This document shows positions 34,436-46,196 of a stretch of DNA of 64,000 bases, piece after piece. Location of the stretch: contig JACGCM010001747.1 of the NCBI GenBank assembly GCA_014058105.1, positions 3,224,001 through 3,288,000 of the forward strand, given 5' to 3'. Below the pieces are notes generated by a model. The model was given only the letters and a program-made list of their open reading frames with translations. It was not told where the DNA came from and did no database searches. The position numbers and the translations under genes were made by a program. This DNA is from Kingdonia uniflora (Eukaryota; Streptophyta; Magnoliopsida; Ranunculales; Circaeasteraceae). Numbering within the stretch: the stretch's first letter is position 1; every line of letters begins with the position of its first letter.

Positions 34436-35737
34436 GCTCCCCCCTTTAGAAGCTTTGAGCTCCTGCTCAAGCTGGAACTGGAGATGTGAGAATACGGCGT
34501 TGCCCATTTCCCTACTGTACCACTTTAACTTACTAGGTAGCTGACCCTTCTTCCCAACTCAAAACGATTCAATACCACCCTGTCTTATAGTATGAACTTT
34601 CCTCTCTAGAATTCCATCCTCCTGTAACGAATCTACTCCATCCATCTATAAGTCATCAACTTATGGTAGGTGAGTGTTGATTGTAGAGTCTTCATTTAAA
34701 AAAAATGCCTCAAACAGCTTCAAATGCTCGGCAGTAATCACCAAATATATCTTCATGAAAGGTGGCAAATCCAACTAGAATGCATTGTCGCCAATCTTCT
34801 TGAGTATCAAAAATGGACCATAACGAATATGTTTGAGCTTCTTATCTTCCCCCTTAAGCCGTTCATTACCCAAATGTAACCAAACTAGGTCACCCTCTTG
34901 AAAAGTATACTCAACCCGATGATTATTGTGGCGAGCCTTATACTTTGCTTGAGTATTCTTTAACTGTGCTTCAACCTCCTCATGAATCTTGTTTATCCTC
35001 TTAAAGATACGCTGAGTTTTAATCTTCTCCTCTTCATCCTTCCCTGACACCATCTTGTCGCCAAGACTAAATGTCAAATCAAAAAGGCTTTGTCGCAAGT
35101 ACTCCAAACAAGCTTCAAATAGAGACTTCAAAGTGGAACCATGAATTGCCCAGTTTAACGCAAACTGAAGATACGGTAAATTCTCATCCCAAGTCTTAGG
35201 ATGCTTAGAATGGAATCCCCGTAGTAAATGTATCAAAGTGCGATTTAGTACCTCTGTCTGCCCGTTAGTCTACGGATAAAAAGTGGTACTTCTATTCAAC
35301 TTAGTGTCCACCATCCCCCATAACGTTCTCCAAAATTCCCTAAAAAGTGGCTATCCCTATCAGAAATAAGAGAAGAAGGAAGCCCGAAATACCTCCAAAC
35401 GTCTTTGAAAAACAATCACGCTGCTCCTTACCCGGTGACCGTCTTCTAGCATAGAATAAGAACAATCATCTTGCTGAATCGATCCACCACCACAAACAAA
35501 TAGTTATTCTTACACCTGGTCATGGGCAAACCCCCCATAAAATCTATTAAAATGCTCACCTAAGGTCGACTAGGAACTAGCAATGGTAAGCACAGTCCTA
35601 TCTTCCTATTAGAAGGCTTCGATGTGCTGCATAACATGCAACCACGAACCACATGAGCAACATCCACCTACATCTTTGTCCAATAGACATAATGCCACAA
35701 ATTTAAAAGAGTCTTCGTAACCCCGAAATGACCTGCC
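34436..35737 (-). pseudogene. Ty3/gypsy integrase, C-terminal two thirds
   Basis: Minus-strand blocks in order: HFGVTKTL, the core (NNYLFVVVDRFSKMIVLI, LISDRDSHFL), NRTLIHLLRGFHSKHPKTWD, and the C-terminal domain (EGDLVWLHLGNERLKGEDKK, GPFLILKKIGDNAF). It has several stops. The part encoding the zinc finger lies 12.5 kb away at 48288-48430, because the Tat element inserted between them. Confidence 0.85.
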
Positions 35738-35742
35738 ACTCG

Positions 35743-36242
35743 TGTAGTGGCAAATTTTTTAGAAGAAGAATCTTTGCCAATACTTATTTGTAAGGAGAAT
35801 GCAATAAAGACTAGATAAACAAGACTTTACGTGGAAAACTCAGTAAAAGCTGAGAATAACCACGACCTCGAGGAGGATTTTGATATAAAATCTAGTAAGA
35901 TGCTAGTTATTACAAGTTTTTGGAGTAATTATAGGGTTTAAGAGGTAAAAGATGATAGAGTTGTGTATTCTCATATTTTAAATCATCTATTCTCTGCCTG
36001 TATTTATAGTAGATACAGACAGTTTACAAAATAAAATAAAAATAGTCTCCTATTCCGGGGGAAGTGGGCAAACTTCACGGATCTCTAATAGCTCTTTTCT
36101 TGACCAGACACGACGGCTACTTTTAGTAGGTCGAGGACTAAAGATATTTTCTCGAATTCTATCTGTCTTCGATCAGGTACGGCTTTCTTCGACTACGCTT
36201 TGTTGGCTTACGCTTGTCGAATATGGAGAATATGATACTACA
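35743..36242 (-). repeat. 3' LTR of Tat1
   Basis: Begins TGTAGTGGC and ends GATACTACA in plus orientation. Strongly similar along its length to 47782-48282, including AACAAGACTTTACGTGGAA. Confidence 0.93.
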
Positions 36243-39018
36243 ATCGCTCCATTCTCGACATAAGTACTTGTGGTTGTGGCGAGAAGAAATTGGAAGTTGA
36301 AGAGGTTGCCGAATTTTATTACGTATCGTCATTGTCATTTCTAAGGTCAAAGTGAAATATATATGGTCGGATCATTCCTGAGGAGCAATTAATGCGGTAA
36401 AAAGAACTTGGCAGAAGGCGGTGAACAACCTGAGGTAAAGCTTTGTCCCAAATTAGTTTTTTGTAATCCGTCAGTTGATCGTGTCACGGCGTGGGGAGTG
36501 GAGGGAGGTAGAGTCATAAAAGATATGTATCTGCTATAACCAATTATGTCATCATGCGGTGTTGAAGGTAATGGAGTGCATCAGTTTGGGGGAGAATGGA
36601 TAACTGTTCGTGTTGAAGATGAGGATATGAAGCTTGGATGGGCGTCCAGGGATCTTGCTGAATATAGGAGGCTTCTTGTAATTTTTTTCTGTCTTTTATC
36701 TGTGGAAGCATCTCTTAGAAGTTTAGTAACTTGAGATTCATTGAGCTTCTTAGGACTGTTGCTCCTAGTGCTAGAAATAATGCCAGATCTGGTAAAAGAT
36801 ACTTTAATGTCAGATTCTGGTGAAAAGAAAACACAGAGTAATTAGTCCTGTAAGTCGAATGTAAAGATAGTAGTGTAGTTTGATGTAATGTAATCGAAGG
36901 ATATAATGATCGAATGTAATATGTAATAATTTGTTTATCAAATAAAGATATTTGCTTCGACTTTTGCTCTTTTTGTTTATGTTGTTGTCGACTATATATG
37001 TATATATATGTTGCTATCGTTGAAGGCAACTGTGAGTAAAGTGAGTGCTGGAATATATAAACAACTCGAAGTACAGTTTGTCGAGTGGGTCCAGGAATGA
37101 ATTTCAAGGTTGATTGAGGTGACTGTTAAAAATGTATAGTTCCGAGGTGAATTAAAAATTGGTTGGTTAACTTTGACTGTACAGTGGTATAAATATCCTC
37201 TATTGTTTAAAGGAGAGTCATTCTGGTTGAAGAGATGGTGAAGACAAGATCGCAGGCGTGTAATGAGGTATATAGTCGTGTGCAAGCGAAGTATTGAGAA
37301 ATATATGGTACGTATATCGAACTAATGCAGAATGTGGATATTCACTTGGAGGATCTTGTAGAACTTGATTATGATAGGATGGGCGAGGCAGAGGCCAAGG
37401 ATGCTGAGGAGGAATTTATGTTTCATTGCCAATTGTAATATTGGACTCCTCCTGAGCGTGTGGCTTTTATGTGGACTCGTGCGAAGAAGTTGGTGAAGAG
37501 AGAAGATGATGATGCAGCTAGGGGTTTATAATGTGATGATTCTATAAAAATACATGTAATGGTCGAATTGCTTTTAATATGATAAAGGAAATTGAATTTG
37601 ATGTGATAATAAATTGTCGAAGTTATTGTGAGTTTGATTTTGTTTGTGTTTCTTGTCGAATGAACTTTGAGTTGGTAAATGTTAAAATATAAGAATGATT
37701 GAGTAATGTAATTGTATGTCGAATAAATTGGTTTTGAGGATTTTGATGAATGTGTGCCTAAAATATAGGGGTTTTGTATCTTGAAGAACAATAGGGGGGA
37801 AAGATGAGGGTAAGCAATTATGGCAAGGTGTGCTCCTTTGGGTTAATTTTGGAAGTATAAAGAAAATGATATGCAGTATCTTTGTGATAAAATTGGGTGT
37901 GCATTGTTGAGTACGAACGTTTCAGAAGAAATTCTTTGAGATATGGAATGGTTGGAACAAGAATGTAGGGGCTTGTTGATGTTGAGAAGGCGAAAGGTCA
38001 AAGACGTCGAGAAAAGACGTGCGAGGCATTACGTTCGAGGAAGCGAACGGTCGCGAAGTGGTGCGATGAACAATCACGTGGGGTCTATAAATAGTTCAGA
38101 GGTAGGCGATTGTTCGTACTTTGCAAACTAAAAAAAAAATTCTCCAGTGCGAATTGCTCATGTTCGTCGCTGGATTTGTTGGCTACAATGGGAATGAGGA
38201 GATTGTCGTGTTGATCGAAAGAGTGAAGCGGGCGAAAGAAAGGGATACAGAGGCAGTGAGGTTACAAGGTTAGTAATTGTTATGATTTAATTTGTGTTGT
38301 GCTTTGTTGTTGCATGATAGTAAATGTAGACGTATAGTTTAACGACTAGGAAATTGTGTATGCTGAGGAATATTTGTTGTAGAGAAAATAGGGTTAGGGT
38401 TTGTAATAGAGGTATAGTTTAACAACTGTGAATGGTATACATTTGAGGATAATGGAGTTGCAGTGGTTGAATAAATAGGATGGTGGGGCGTAATGGGTGG
38501 CAAGTGGTGGAGAGAGAACGGTTTGTTTCGCGGTAAAGATGGCATGAGTGTAGGGGATAGTTGGGTGCACGGCGAGAGTAGGGAATGCTTGCCAAAGTAG
38601 GTTTGATATGGCCAGAATTTTTGCCGGCAAAGGCGATATCCGTTTGTAGAGCGAAAGTGGTTTTGGCAGGAAACAGTTCAAATGTCATCGAGATCTCTTG
38701 ATATTCCTGAAAGCGTAGAATGGACATTAAATAAATGCTCGATGTTTATAATTATAATAAAAGTTATACTAAACTGAACGTAGTATAGTAATCGAACTAT
38801 ATGACTAGGAAAAGTCATAATTGTATCGAGAACTTCATGTAGTAAGTCGAATTGTATTAATGATAGTAGCAGACATTAAGTTAAGAAGGATGTGCAAGAG
38901 AGTAATCTCGATAACTATATGAAGATGAATATATGAACGTATGAACATATATATGTATCGGATATGATAGATATTAACTTTGTAAAAAATATGGAATCTG
39001 ATTTACAGGTTCTTTAAA
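36243..39018 (+). other. Tat1 3' region, outer part with degraded plus-strand coding pieces
   Basis: Plus-strand (antisense to pol) fragments are open over short distances: 36546-36734 (GNGVHQFGGEWITVRVEDED), 37236-37530 ([40 protein letters not shown]) and 37943-38131 (a basic segment). They probably belong to the same antisense accessory gene as the next entry, as earlier or degraded exons. TTGTCGA occurs repeatedly (36986, 37078, 37614, 37653). Confidence 0.45.
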
Positions 39019-41204
39019 ATGGCTGAACCAATTCAAAATGATGATTAAAATATATACGCGAATCTTAAAGACGTAGTGCCCCTGATGATTGACGTAAGAA
39101 CATGTGTACAACAGTTGGGAGGGAAATATTGGGTAGGGTCGAGTAGTGCAGTACTAGGTAGCATGAAATAGTTTAAGGTGGCACCTAGGGTTGTCAAACT
39201 ATCTGATGAAGAGGCTACGGAGACAGATGTGGATCACGATCCCCAAGCTAGTGATCGAGAAGGTAGTGGGGGTGGGGAAGAAGATGTGGAGGAGGGTGAG
39301 GAGGCATGTTATGGAGAGGGTTCAGAGACCAAAGAAATATTAAGTTTTAGAAGGAAGTACGCTATTCCAGCAGATATATGTTTATCAATATGAAATGATC
39401 GACCAAGAAATACCTTTAAACGGGATTCTGGTGCATCGAGAAAAAATTAAGAAGGGATTGAAACTTCCCCTTAGAGCTGACCAAAAAAAGTTAATGAACT
39501 TTTTTGATGTGGTACCTGGGTAGTTCAATCCAAATGTATATGATTTGTTTAGGGTATGTGGGGCAATAAATGGTTGACTTAAGGCCAGGGGGGAAGAGTT
39601 GATAACCGTCGATGATTTATGTGTGTACTACACGCTCAAGATGAACCCACATAAGTTAGGCTACCGGTATTTGGCGAGGTTTCTCAAAAGACCGTTGTTT
39701 TATGATATGATGTCAACTGGGGGGCGATACAATGATGAACGCTTACTTGTTTATGGGAATTATGAGTTTTACAAGAAGGACCCCGGGGAACCCCTGAAGA
39801 GACAAATTTTTTACTTAGGTATGTGGTTAGGTAATTTTAATTGTCGATGTTCGAAGTATGGAATTTGATGTTAATTGTTTCTAACTGTTTTTGTGTGGTT
39901 GCAGCTTTGAAAGAGGTCGATAGGAATTTGGAAGTTAAGGAAGAGCTGTATAAGATCAAAAGAAATTTATTTGGTAGGATTGATAATCTGGTCATCGACC
40001 AAGATTGTGTGAGCCTCTTATTTCAAGAGGCTGGTTTAAAGAGGTCAAGGGCTAAAGGTACTGAAGTATCTGTTATCAATGGAAAAATGTCAGTGAAGAA
40101 CAAGTGAGCTGCAGAGGTTAGTTTGCTACTGAACAATCCTTCCTTGGCTGGGTATAATGCTGATACTAAGATAAATGCCATGCTTGGAAAATCTCTGGGA
40201 AGGAATAAGAAGAAAATGGTGGCGAGCTCGGATGTCCCCCCGCTGCTTTATCACATGATGATTACTCGACAATCGACAATGGAGGAGGTGGCGGGTACCG
40301 TCAAACTAGTTACTGTGGGGGATGGGCATCCTCCACGGGGTGCGGGGAGTGGGCTCCCGAAGAAGAGAGGTAGTGGTGAGATTTCGAAGATAAAATACTT
40401 TGAAGAGTTGGATGCTGAAGTGCAGAAGACCATAGAGTCGTACACGTCTGGGACGGACGAGCTGAGAATAAGCTAGAGGATTGTTTGGTTGGCATTGAGA
40501 GTTTGAATACATTTCTTTGTGAGGGTCAGCGAAACATGTCAAAGGTGAGAAATTTTACTACTTTGCTTCGTTTGAAAAAATTGGCAGGTCACTCGAATAC
40601 TCAATATATGACTTTGTTGCAGATCAAAAAGTTGGTGACTGTCACCATAAACTGCATTGCTGGCAGTGGTGAACTGGCAAATCAGCTTGTGGTGTATAAA
40701 AATATAGAGAATGATTTGATCGAGGAGAATGAAGGGTTGAATGAAACATTGAATACTTATAAGCTGGAGGCAAAAAAGTCGAGGGATGTTGCGCTTCGTG
40801 AAGCGAAGAAAGTGGCGGAGAAAGAAAAAAATGGATGCTCTGACGCTGCAGAAAATAAACTTTGAGAAAGATAAAAGGGAGTAGGTTGCTGAAGCGCGGA
40901 GGATGATGGAGCTAGAGCAGGGCAAGTTTTTGATGAGGTGAGGGATTATTTTGCTGAACAATACAAGGACCTGGAGGCGAGGAAAGAGTTCTTCAAGGGT
41001 TTGGTGAAGAATGGTGGTGTTGTTTTCGATGATAGCTTAGAAGGCGAAGTCCCGGATACTCCTGAAGTTTGCGGGGGAACGGAAGTTGTCGAAGATGAGG
41101 TGATGATGGAAGCTGATGGTGCTCGTCCTGGGGAGCTAGGAGATGCGGATGTTCCTGAAGGTGCTCGAAGTGTGAATGAAGTAAAATATCCCTCTATAAT
41201 GTAA
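39019..41204 (+). pseudogene. antisense accessory ORF of Tat1, with introns
   Basis: Runs opposite to pol. From an ATG at 39019 it encodes an acidic N-terminus, then a globular part: [20 protein letters not shown] and [20 protein letters not shown]. This resembles the plant 'putative gypsy type transposon' family (PF04195-like). A long coiled coil follows ([31 protein letters not shown]) and an acidic tail. Two short canonical introns restore the frame: 39819-39904 (GTATGT...TTGCAG) and 40545-40622 (GTGAGA...TTGCAG). Stops near 39047 and 39171 and a frameshift near 40460 show decay. Accessory ORFs in this place and direction are known in Tat elements. The role is unknown. Confidence 0.7.
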
Positions 41205-41360
41205 AACATTTGTGTAATCAATACTATTTTGGTGGAAGTATGTAAAAATGGTCGGTGGGACCAAAATAATCTTGTTGTATGCGATGAATATTTGTATTTC
41301 AGAAAAAAATTATTTGCAAATTTTTTTTGCATGTATTTTGTAAATAATGTTAAGTAGCAG

Positions 41361-41385
41361 ATTCGACAAAGTGATATTGTCGAAT
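41361..41385. repeat. perfect 9-bp-arm hairpin near the end of the Tat1 antisense ORF
   Basis: ATTCGACAA, seven-base loop, TTGTCGAAT. The core TTGTCGA is the same as in the inverted-repeat clusters of the PMD gene. Confidence 0.85.
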
Positions 41386-41633
41386 GTGACTGTAGATTGC
41401 AGCAGATAAGTAAGGAACGCTTGTTTGCGTGATACGTGACAATGAACTCGGTCTCCTTTACAATCTCAATGGCAAGTAATGAGAATGAGGACCAGATGTG
41501 TATCCTTAGATGGGTATCTGGATTTAGATTTGAGAAAAACAAGAGCTCTGTTAGAGGTTGTTTGATAAGAAAAGAATGTGAGGTAGAATATCCTGTAGTG
41601 GGATAGTGTTCACGTAAAATTGAATGATAGTCT

Positions 41634-42100
41634 GGATGCGTACTTGTCAAGTATTGATCGAGACCGAATAAAAAATAGTAACGATTTTGTTTGTTTGATG
41701 CATACTTGTTAAGTATGGATCAAGATCAAATAAAAAATAGTAAAGATTTTATTTGTCTGATACATACTTGTCAAGTATGGATCGAGATCAAATAAAAAAT
41801 AGTAAGGACTTTATTTGTCTGATGCATACTTGTCAAGTATGGATTGAGATAAAATAAAAAAATAGTAAGGATGTCAAGTATGGATCGAGATCAAATAAAA
41901 AATAGTAAAGATTTTATTTGTCTGATGCATACTTGTCAAGTATGGATTGAGATAAAATAAAAAATAGTAAGGATAGTGTTTGTCTGATGCATACTTGTCA
42001 AGTATGGATCAAAATCAAATCAAAATAGTAAGGATGATTATTTGTATGAGGCATACTTGTCAAGTATGGATCGAGATCAAATCAAAATTGTAAGGATGTC
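41634..42100. repeat. about 62-bp tandem repeat, 8 copies, in Tat1
   Basis: Unit core GCATACTTGTCAAGTATGGATCGAGAT.AAATAAAAAATAGTAAGGAT plus a T-rich spacer. Five copies keep the 17-bp palindrome CATACTTGTCAAGTATG (41763, 41825, 41928, 41990 and 42052; spacing 62 bp except one truncated unit). It lies between integrase and the antisense ORF. Confidence 0.92.
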
Positions 42101-42289
42101 AACTGACAGTCAAATTTGTTTATTTGAATAGATGAAAATGGTTACAGTGTGTTATCTGTAAAACAATTTCAGTTGGGCAGTATTCCATGGATATTTGAGT
42201 TGTATTTCATCTTCAATCATCAGCCAATAAGTTCCACTATCTATTTTGTCGCTAACAATGTATGGCCTTTCCCAGTTTTCTGATAACTT

Positions 42290-43479
42290 TATGGAGTTTT
42301 TAGGCCGAGTACTATCTTGGATCCGTCATAGAATAAGGTCTCCAATACTAAATTTTTGTTTTTGAATTTTTTTGTTGTATGTTTTTTTCAATGTATCATG
42401 GTATCGTCCAAAATTCTCAATGGCCTTGTCGTGGGTTTCCACTATCCAATTGAGATTGTAAAGGAGACCGAGTTGATTGTCTTCATCTAGAAATTTTCGT
42501 CGGGTACTTGGTAGATCGAGGTCTGAAGGTATGACGGCTTCGGTACCAAAAACCATCATGAATAGAGTATATAGCCTGCTGAAATTCAAGGAGTGGTTCG
42601 GTAGGCCAAGAGGACACTGAGTAGTTCATCCACCCATCTTCCCTTCTTGTCGTCGAGACGCTTGCGTAAACCTGATTTGATGCTTTTGTTGATGGCTTCG
42701 GCTGTCCATTGCCTTGAGGATAATATGGTGTGGATGCGGATAGCTAAATTTTGTATTTGTGGAGGAAAGCAAGTACTTTTGCGCTGGTGAATTGCTTGCC
42801 ATTATCGGAATGCATCATATGTGGGCAACCAAATCTGGTGATGATGTGTTCCCAAAGAAACTTGATGACATCATTTTCATTGGTATGGTAGAGAGGAACT
42901 ACTTCAACCCATTTCGTGAAGTAATCAGTGGTGACTAAGATAAATCTTATGTTTCCTGATGTTGGATGGAAAAGACTAATGATCTCGATTCCCCATCATT
43001 TGAATGGTCAGAGGACATTGCTAATATGTAAGTCGAAGGCTAGACTTTGTTGTCTTGAGCGTAGATTTGGCATTTGTAGCATTTACACACAAAGTATTTG
43101 CAGTCCTGTCTCATCTTAGGCCAGTATAATCCTTGGGTTAATGCGCGTTGGGCTAATGATCTTCCTGAAACATGAGCGTCACAGATACTTTTGTGAAGTT
43201 CTCGGATTTTTATCTGAGCTTGTTTCTGCGAGATGCATTCTATAAGTGGTCCCCCTCATGTGAGTCGATATAAAATGTGATCTTGGACGGTGAATCTGGG
43301 GCACTTGACCAAAAGTGATCGGGCTTCTTCTTTGTTGCTGGGGAGGATGTTGGAGCTGAGGTATGCATAGAATGACTTTCGCCAGTCTTCAGGAATGGTG
43401 ATCTGCAGTATTGACTGTATATCGAGACTGGAATGCTCGATAATTTCAATTTCTAAAGATCTTTTTTCACTGTCTCCCA
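42290..43479 (-). pseudogene. Tat1 integrase
   Basis: Minus-strand blocks: Cys-rich N-terminal part near 43100, core VTTDYFTKWVEVVPL (about 42900-42943), [10 protein letters not shown] (about 42786-42813), [12 protein letters not shown], and the C-terminal MVFGTEAVIPSDLDLPSTRR and FSIGDLIL (42326-42589). The residue after GQP is Lys where the catalytic Glu is expected. Stops interrupt the frame. Confidence 0.85.
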
Positions 43480-44590
43480 GCATAGCAGCGATGTAAGCTA
43501 ATGCGTCGGCATGTCAATTTTCTTGTCGAGGTAAGTAAGAGATTGTTTTGTGTTTGAATTTTTACATCTTTTCCTCGACCAGAGCCGCGTAATCAACCAT
43601 TTTTCTCAATTTTTTGAATGTCTTGTTGTAATGATTTGCCACGAGTAAAGAATCGACGTAGACGGCTAATTCTTCCGCTCCGAGTGCGAGTACGTGATCG
43701 AGACCATGTAAGATTCCTTCATATTCGGCCTCATTATTGGTAGCATAGAAGTTCAGTTTTATAGCTTTCTCGATTCGATGATTGGAAGGTGTAATAAGGA
43801 CGATGCCAATCCTTGATCTGTGTGGTCCAGCGGATCCGTCTGTAAAAAGTCGTCAATCCGAACTTTTGGACAATGTGTCTGGCTCTGCTATGGAGTCATC
43901 TGTGAAGATTTCTTCGAGTTCTTCCCAATCGGGGTCTTCGACTAGAAAGTCTGCTAAAAAGTAAGCCACTGCTTGTCCCTTGACTGATATTTGTGGTTCA
44001 AAGGAAATGTCGTATTCGCCAAGGAAAACAGACCATTGTTGGATTCTTTAAGATTTTTCTTTTTTGGAGAGTATTAGTTTGAGGGGGTACTTGGTGATAA
44101 TTTTGATGGGATGAGCTTGAAAGTAGGGACAAAGTTTTTGAGAACTGTATACCAAAGCGAGTAGCTATTTTTGTTGTTGTTGTGCATCATTTTTCAGTAA
44201 GCATGAGTGTTTTGCTGATAAAGTAGATTGGTTTCTCTATTCCTTCATCTTCTCAAATAAGAACAAGACTAATTAAGTCTTCAGTTGTGGATAAGTACAT
44301 TGTAAGTGATTCGCCATCAACTGGAGTACTCATGATAAGAGAACACCCCAAGTATCGTTTAAGATCTTGGAAGGCTAACTCACAGTCAGGAGTTTAAATG
44401 ATTTCCTTTTACTGTTTGTTTGAAAGAGGAATGAGACTGCCATGAAGAAGGAGGTAAAGAAGTTTGCATAGATCAGATAACTTTGAGATGAATATGTGAA
44501 GAACGACAATCTTGCCTGCGAATTTTTGGACATTATTTTTTATTCGTGGAGATGGCATTGCGATAAACGCTTTGATTTGTGCTGGATCAA
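43480..44590 (-). pseudogene. Tat1 RNase H and archaeal-type second RNase H
   Basis: First the retroviral-type RNase H region (CELAFQDLKRYLGCS, MSTPVDGESLTMYLSTTED, KPIYFISKTLM). Then the second domain (RIGIVLITPSNHRIEKAIKL, NFYATNNEAEYEGILHGLDH; about 43573-43846). The ATNNEAEYE block is typical of the second RNase H of Tat elements. Stops and frameshifts are present. Confidence 0.82.
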
Positions 44591-44591
44591 T

Positions 44592-45428
44592 TTAAATTCC
44601 TCTCTTGCTGACCAGATATCCTAGAAATTTACCAGATGCAACTCTAAATTGGCATTTCTCTAGGTTGAGTTTTATCTGGTATTTGGGAAGGATATCAAAG
44701 ATGGTTTGGAGATTACCGGAGTGATCTTCTCTCTTTAAGCTTTTGCATATCATATCATCGATGTAGACTTCCATAATTGTGTCGAGATGATCTTTAAACA
44801 TTTTAGTCACAAGTCTCTTGTAAGTAGCTCCTGCATTCTTTAAACCAAAAGGCATTACTGTGTAACAATAAAGACTTCTTTCGATAATGAAGGTTATTTT
44901 TTTCTGATCTTCTTCGGCGAGTGGAACCTGGTTGTAGTCGGAGGCTGCATCCATCATAGAAAGAAGTTCATGTCCTGCGACAGAGTCGAGAAGTTGTGGA
45001 ATGAGTGGTAGTGGAAAACTGTCCTTGGGTGTGAACATGTTAAGTTCTGTGAAATCAACACACACCCTGATCTCGCCATTTTTCTTTGGTACTGCTACGA
45101 TATTAGAAACCCACTTTGGATACTTAGCTTCCCGAATAAATCCTATCCGAAGGAGTTTGTCAATCTCTTCGTTCACTGCATCGTGGAGGCGGGGAGCTAA
45201 ATTCTGTCATTTATGAATGATAGCTTTACTGTCTGGAAGGTCTGGAAGGAGGTTAAGTTGCTGACATGCGATTGATGGGTTAATACCGGGCATTTCTTGG
45301 AAAGTCCAGGCAAAGATGCCGATGTTTTTCTTAAGTAGCTGGATCATGGCTTCTTTTTCGTCGGTTGACAATTTGGAACCGATGAAGGTTGTACGTCCCG
45401 GACCATTGAGTTCAGCAGACTTGATCAT
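44592..45428 (-). pseudogene. Tat1 reverse transcriptase
   Basis: The long intact segment 44592-45176 carries VSNIVAVPKKNGEIRVCVDF, ASDYNQVPLAEEDQKKITF, VMPFGLKNAGATYKRLVTKM and the catalytic VYIDDMICKSL, ending KFLGYLVSKRGI. The upstream part (45207-45428: FAWTFQEMPGINPSIACQQL) is separated by a stop. Confidence 0.92.
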
Positions 45429-45476
45429 CTCGGTGTCGTGCTACTTGAATATGGGTGATTCTTATTGCTGTAGCTG

Positions 45477-46031
45477 CTATGCCTTGAGAAGTTTTATTGT
45501 ATGAGGGTTGGTTGTGGTATTTTCGCACATTCGTGCAACTGCTTGGCTACCTTTGATTTCGTAGATTCTATAATCTATTGGAAAATACAATGCTAGATAA
45601 TAAGTAGAAGGCACTGCTTTAATAGAATGTAACCAGTCGCGTCCTAAAGTTCCCAAATATTTAGAATCGGCATCGATGACAAGGAATTTTACGAATATAG
45701 TTTTTGATCTTGCCTGAACTGGTAGAGTAATTTCCCCTGTGGCTGATTCTTTTAAACCATTGAAGCTAGTGATTGTTGTTGTCGAAGCTTTGACTGATTC
45801 TATGAGGCCTAAAACTTTAATAGTTCTTCTGAACAATACATCTGTCGCACTTCCTGTACCGACGAGAAGTGTATGTAAGTAGTCTTGTCCGACTTTGTAC
45901 ATTATGACGAGAGAGTCATCATGAGGGTATTTAACGTGGTCGGTGCCACTGTCCTCGAAGATAATATGGTAAGGTCGCTTCGATTTGCTTGCGCTTGGAA
46001 GAAGTTTTTCCGATTTGTCTGGGGAGGTCAT
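45477..46031 (-). pseudogene. Tat1 aspartic protease
   Basis: An uninterrupted 184-codon segment. The active-site motif reads VGTGSATDVLF where DTG is expected, so the catalytic Asp appears replaced by Gly. The second conserved block is LGTLGRDWLHSIKAVPS. Confidence 0.85.
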
Positions 46032-46196
46032 TTTACAGCAGGATATAATCCGATCGTCTTGTTTTCTTTTCTTCTATTTTTCAATCTCGATCATATACAG
46101 GTGGCGAACTTGCCCCTAGACATGATTTTGTTCAACTTCTTTATTTTTTGCTTTATTTTGAAGAAATTTTTGGGTGTCGATGACATAATTATGAAG

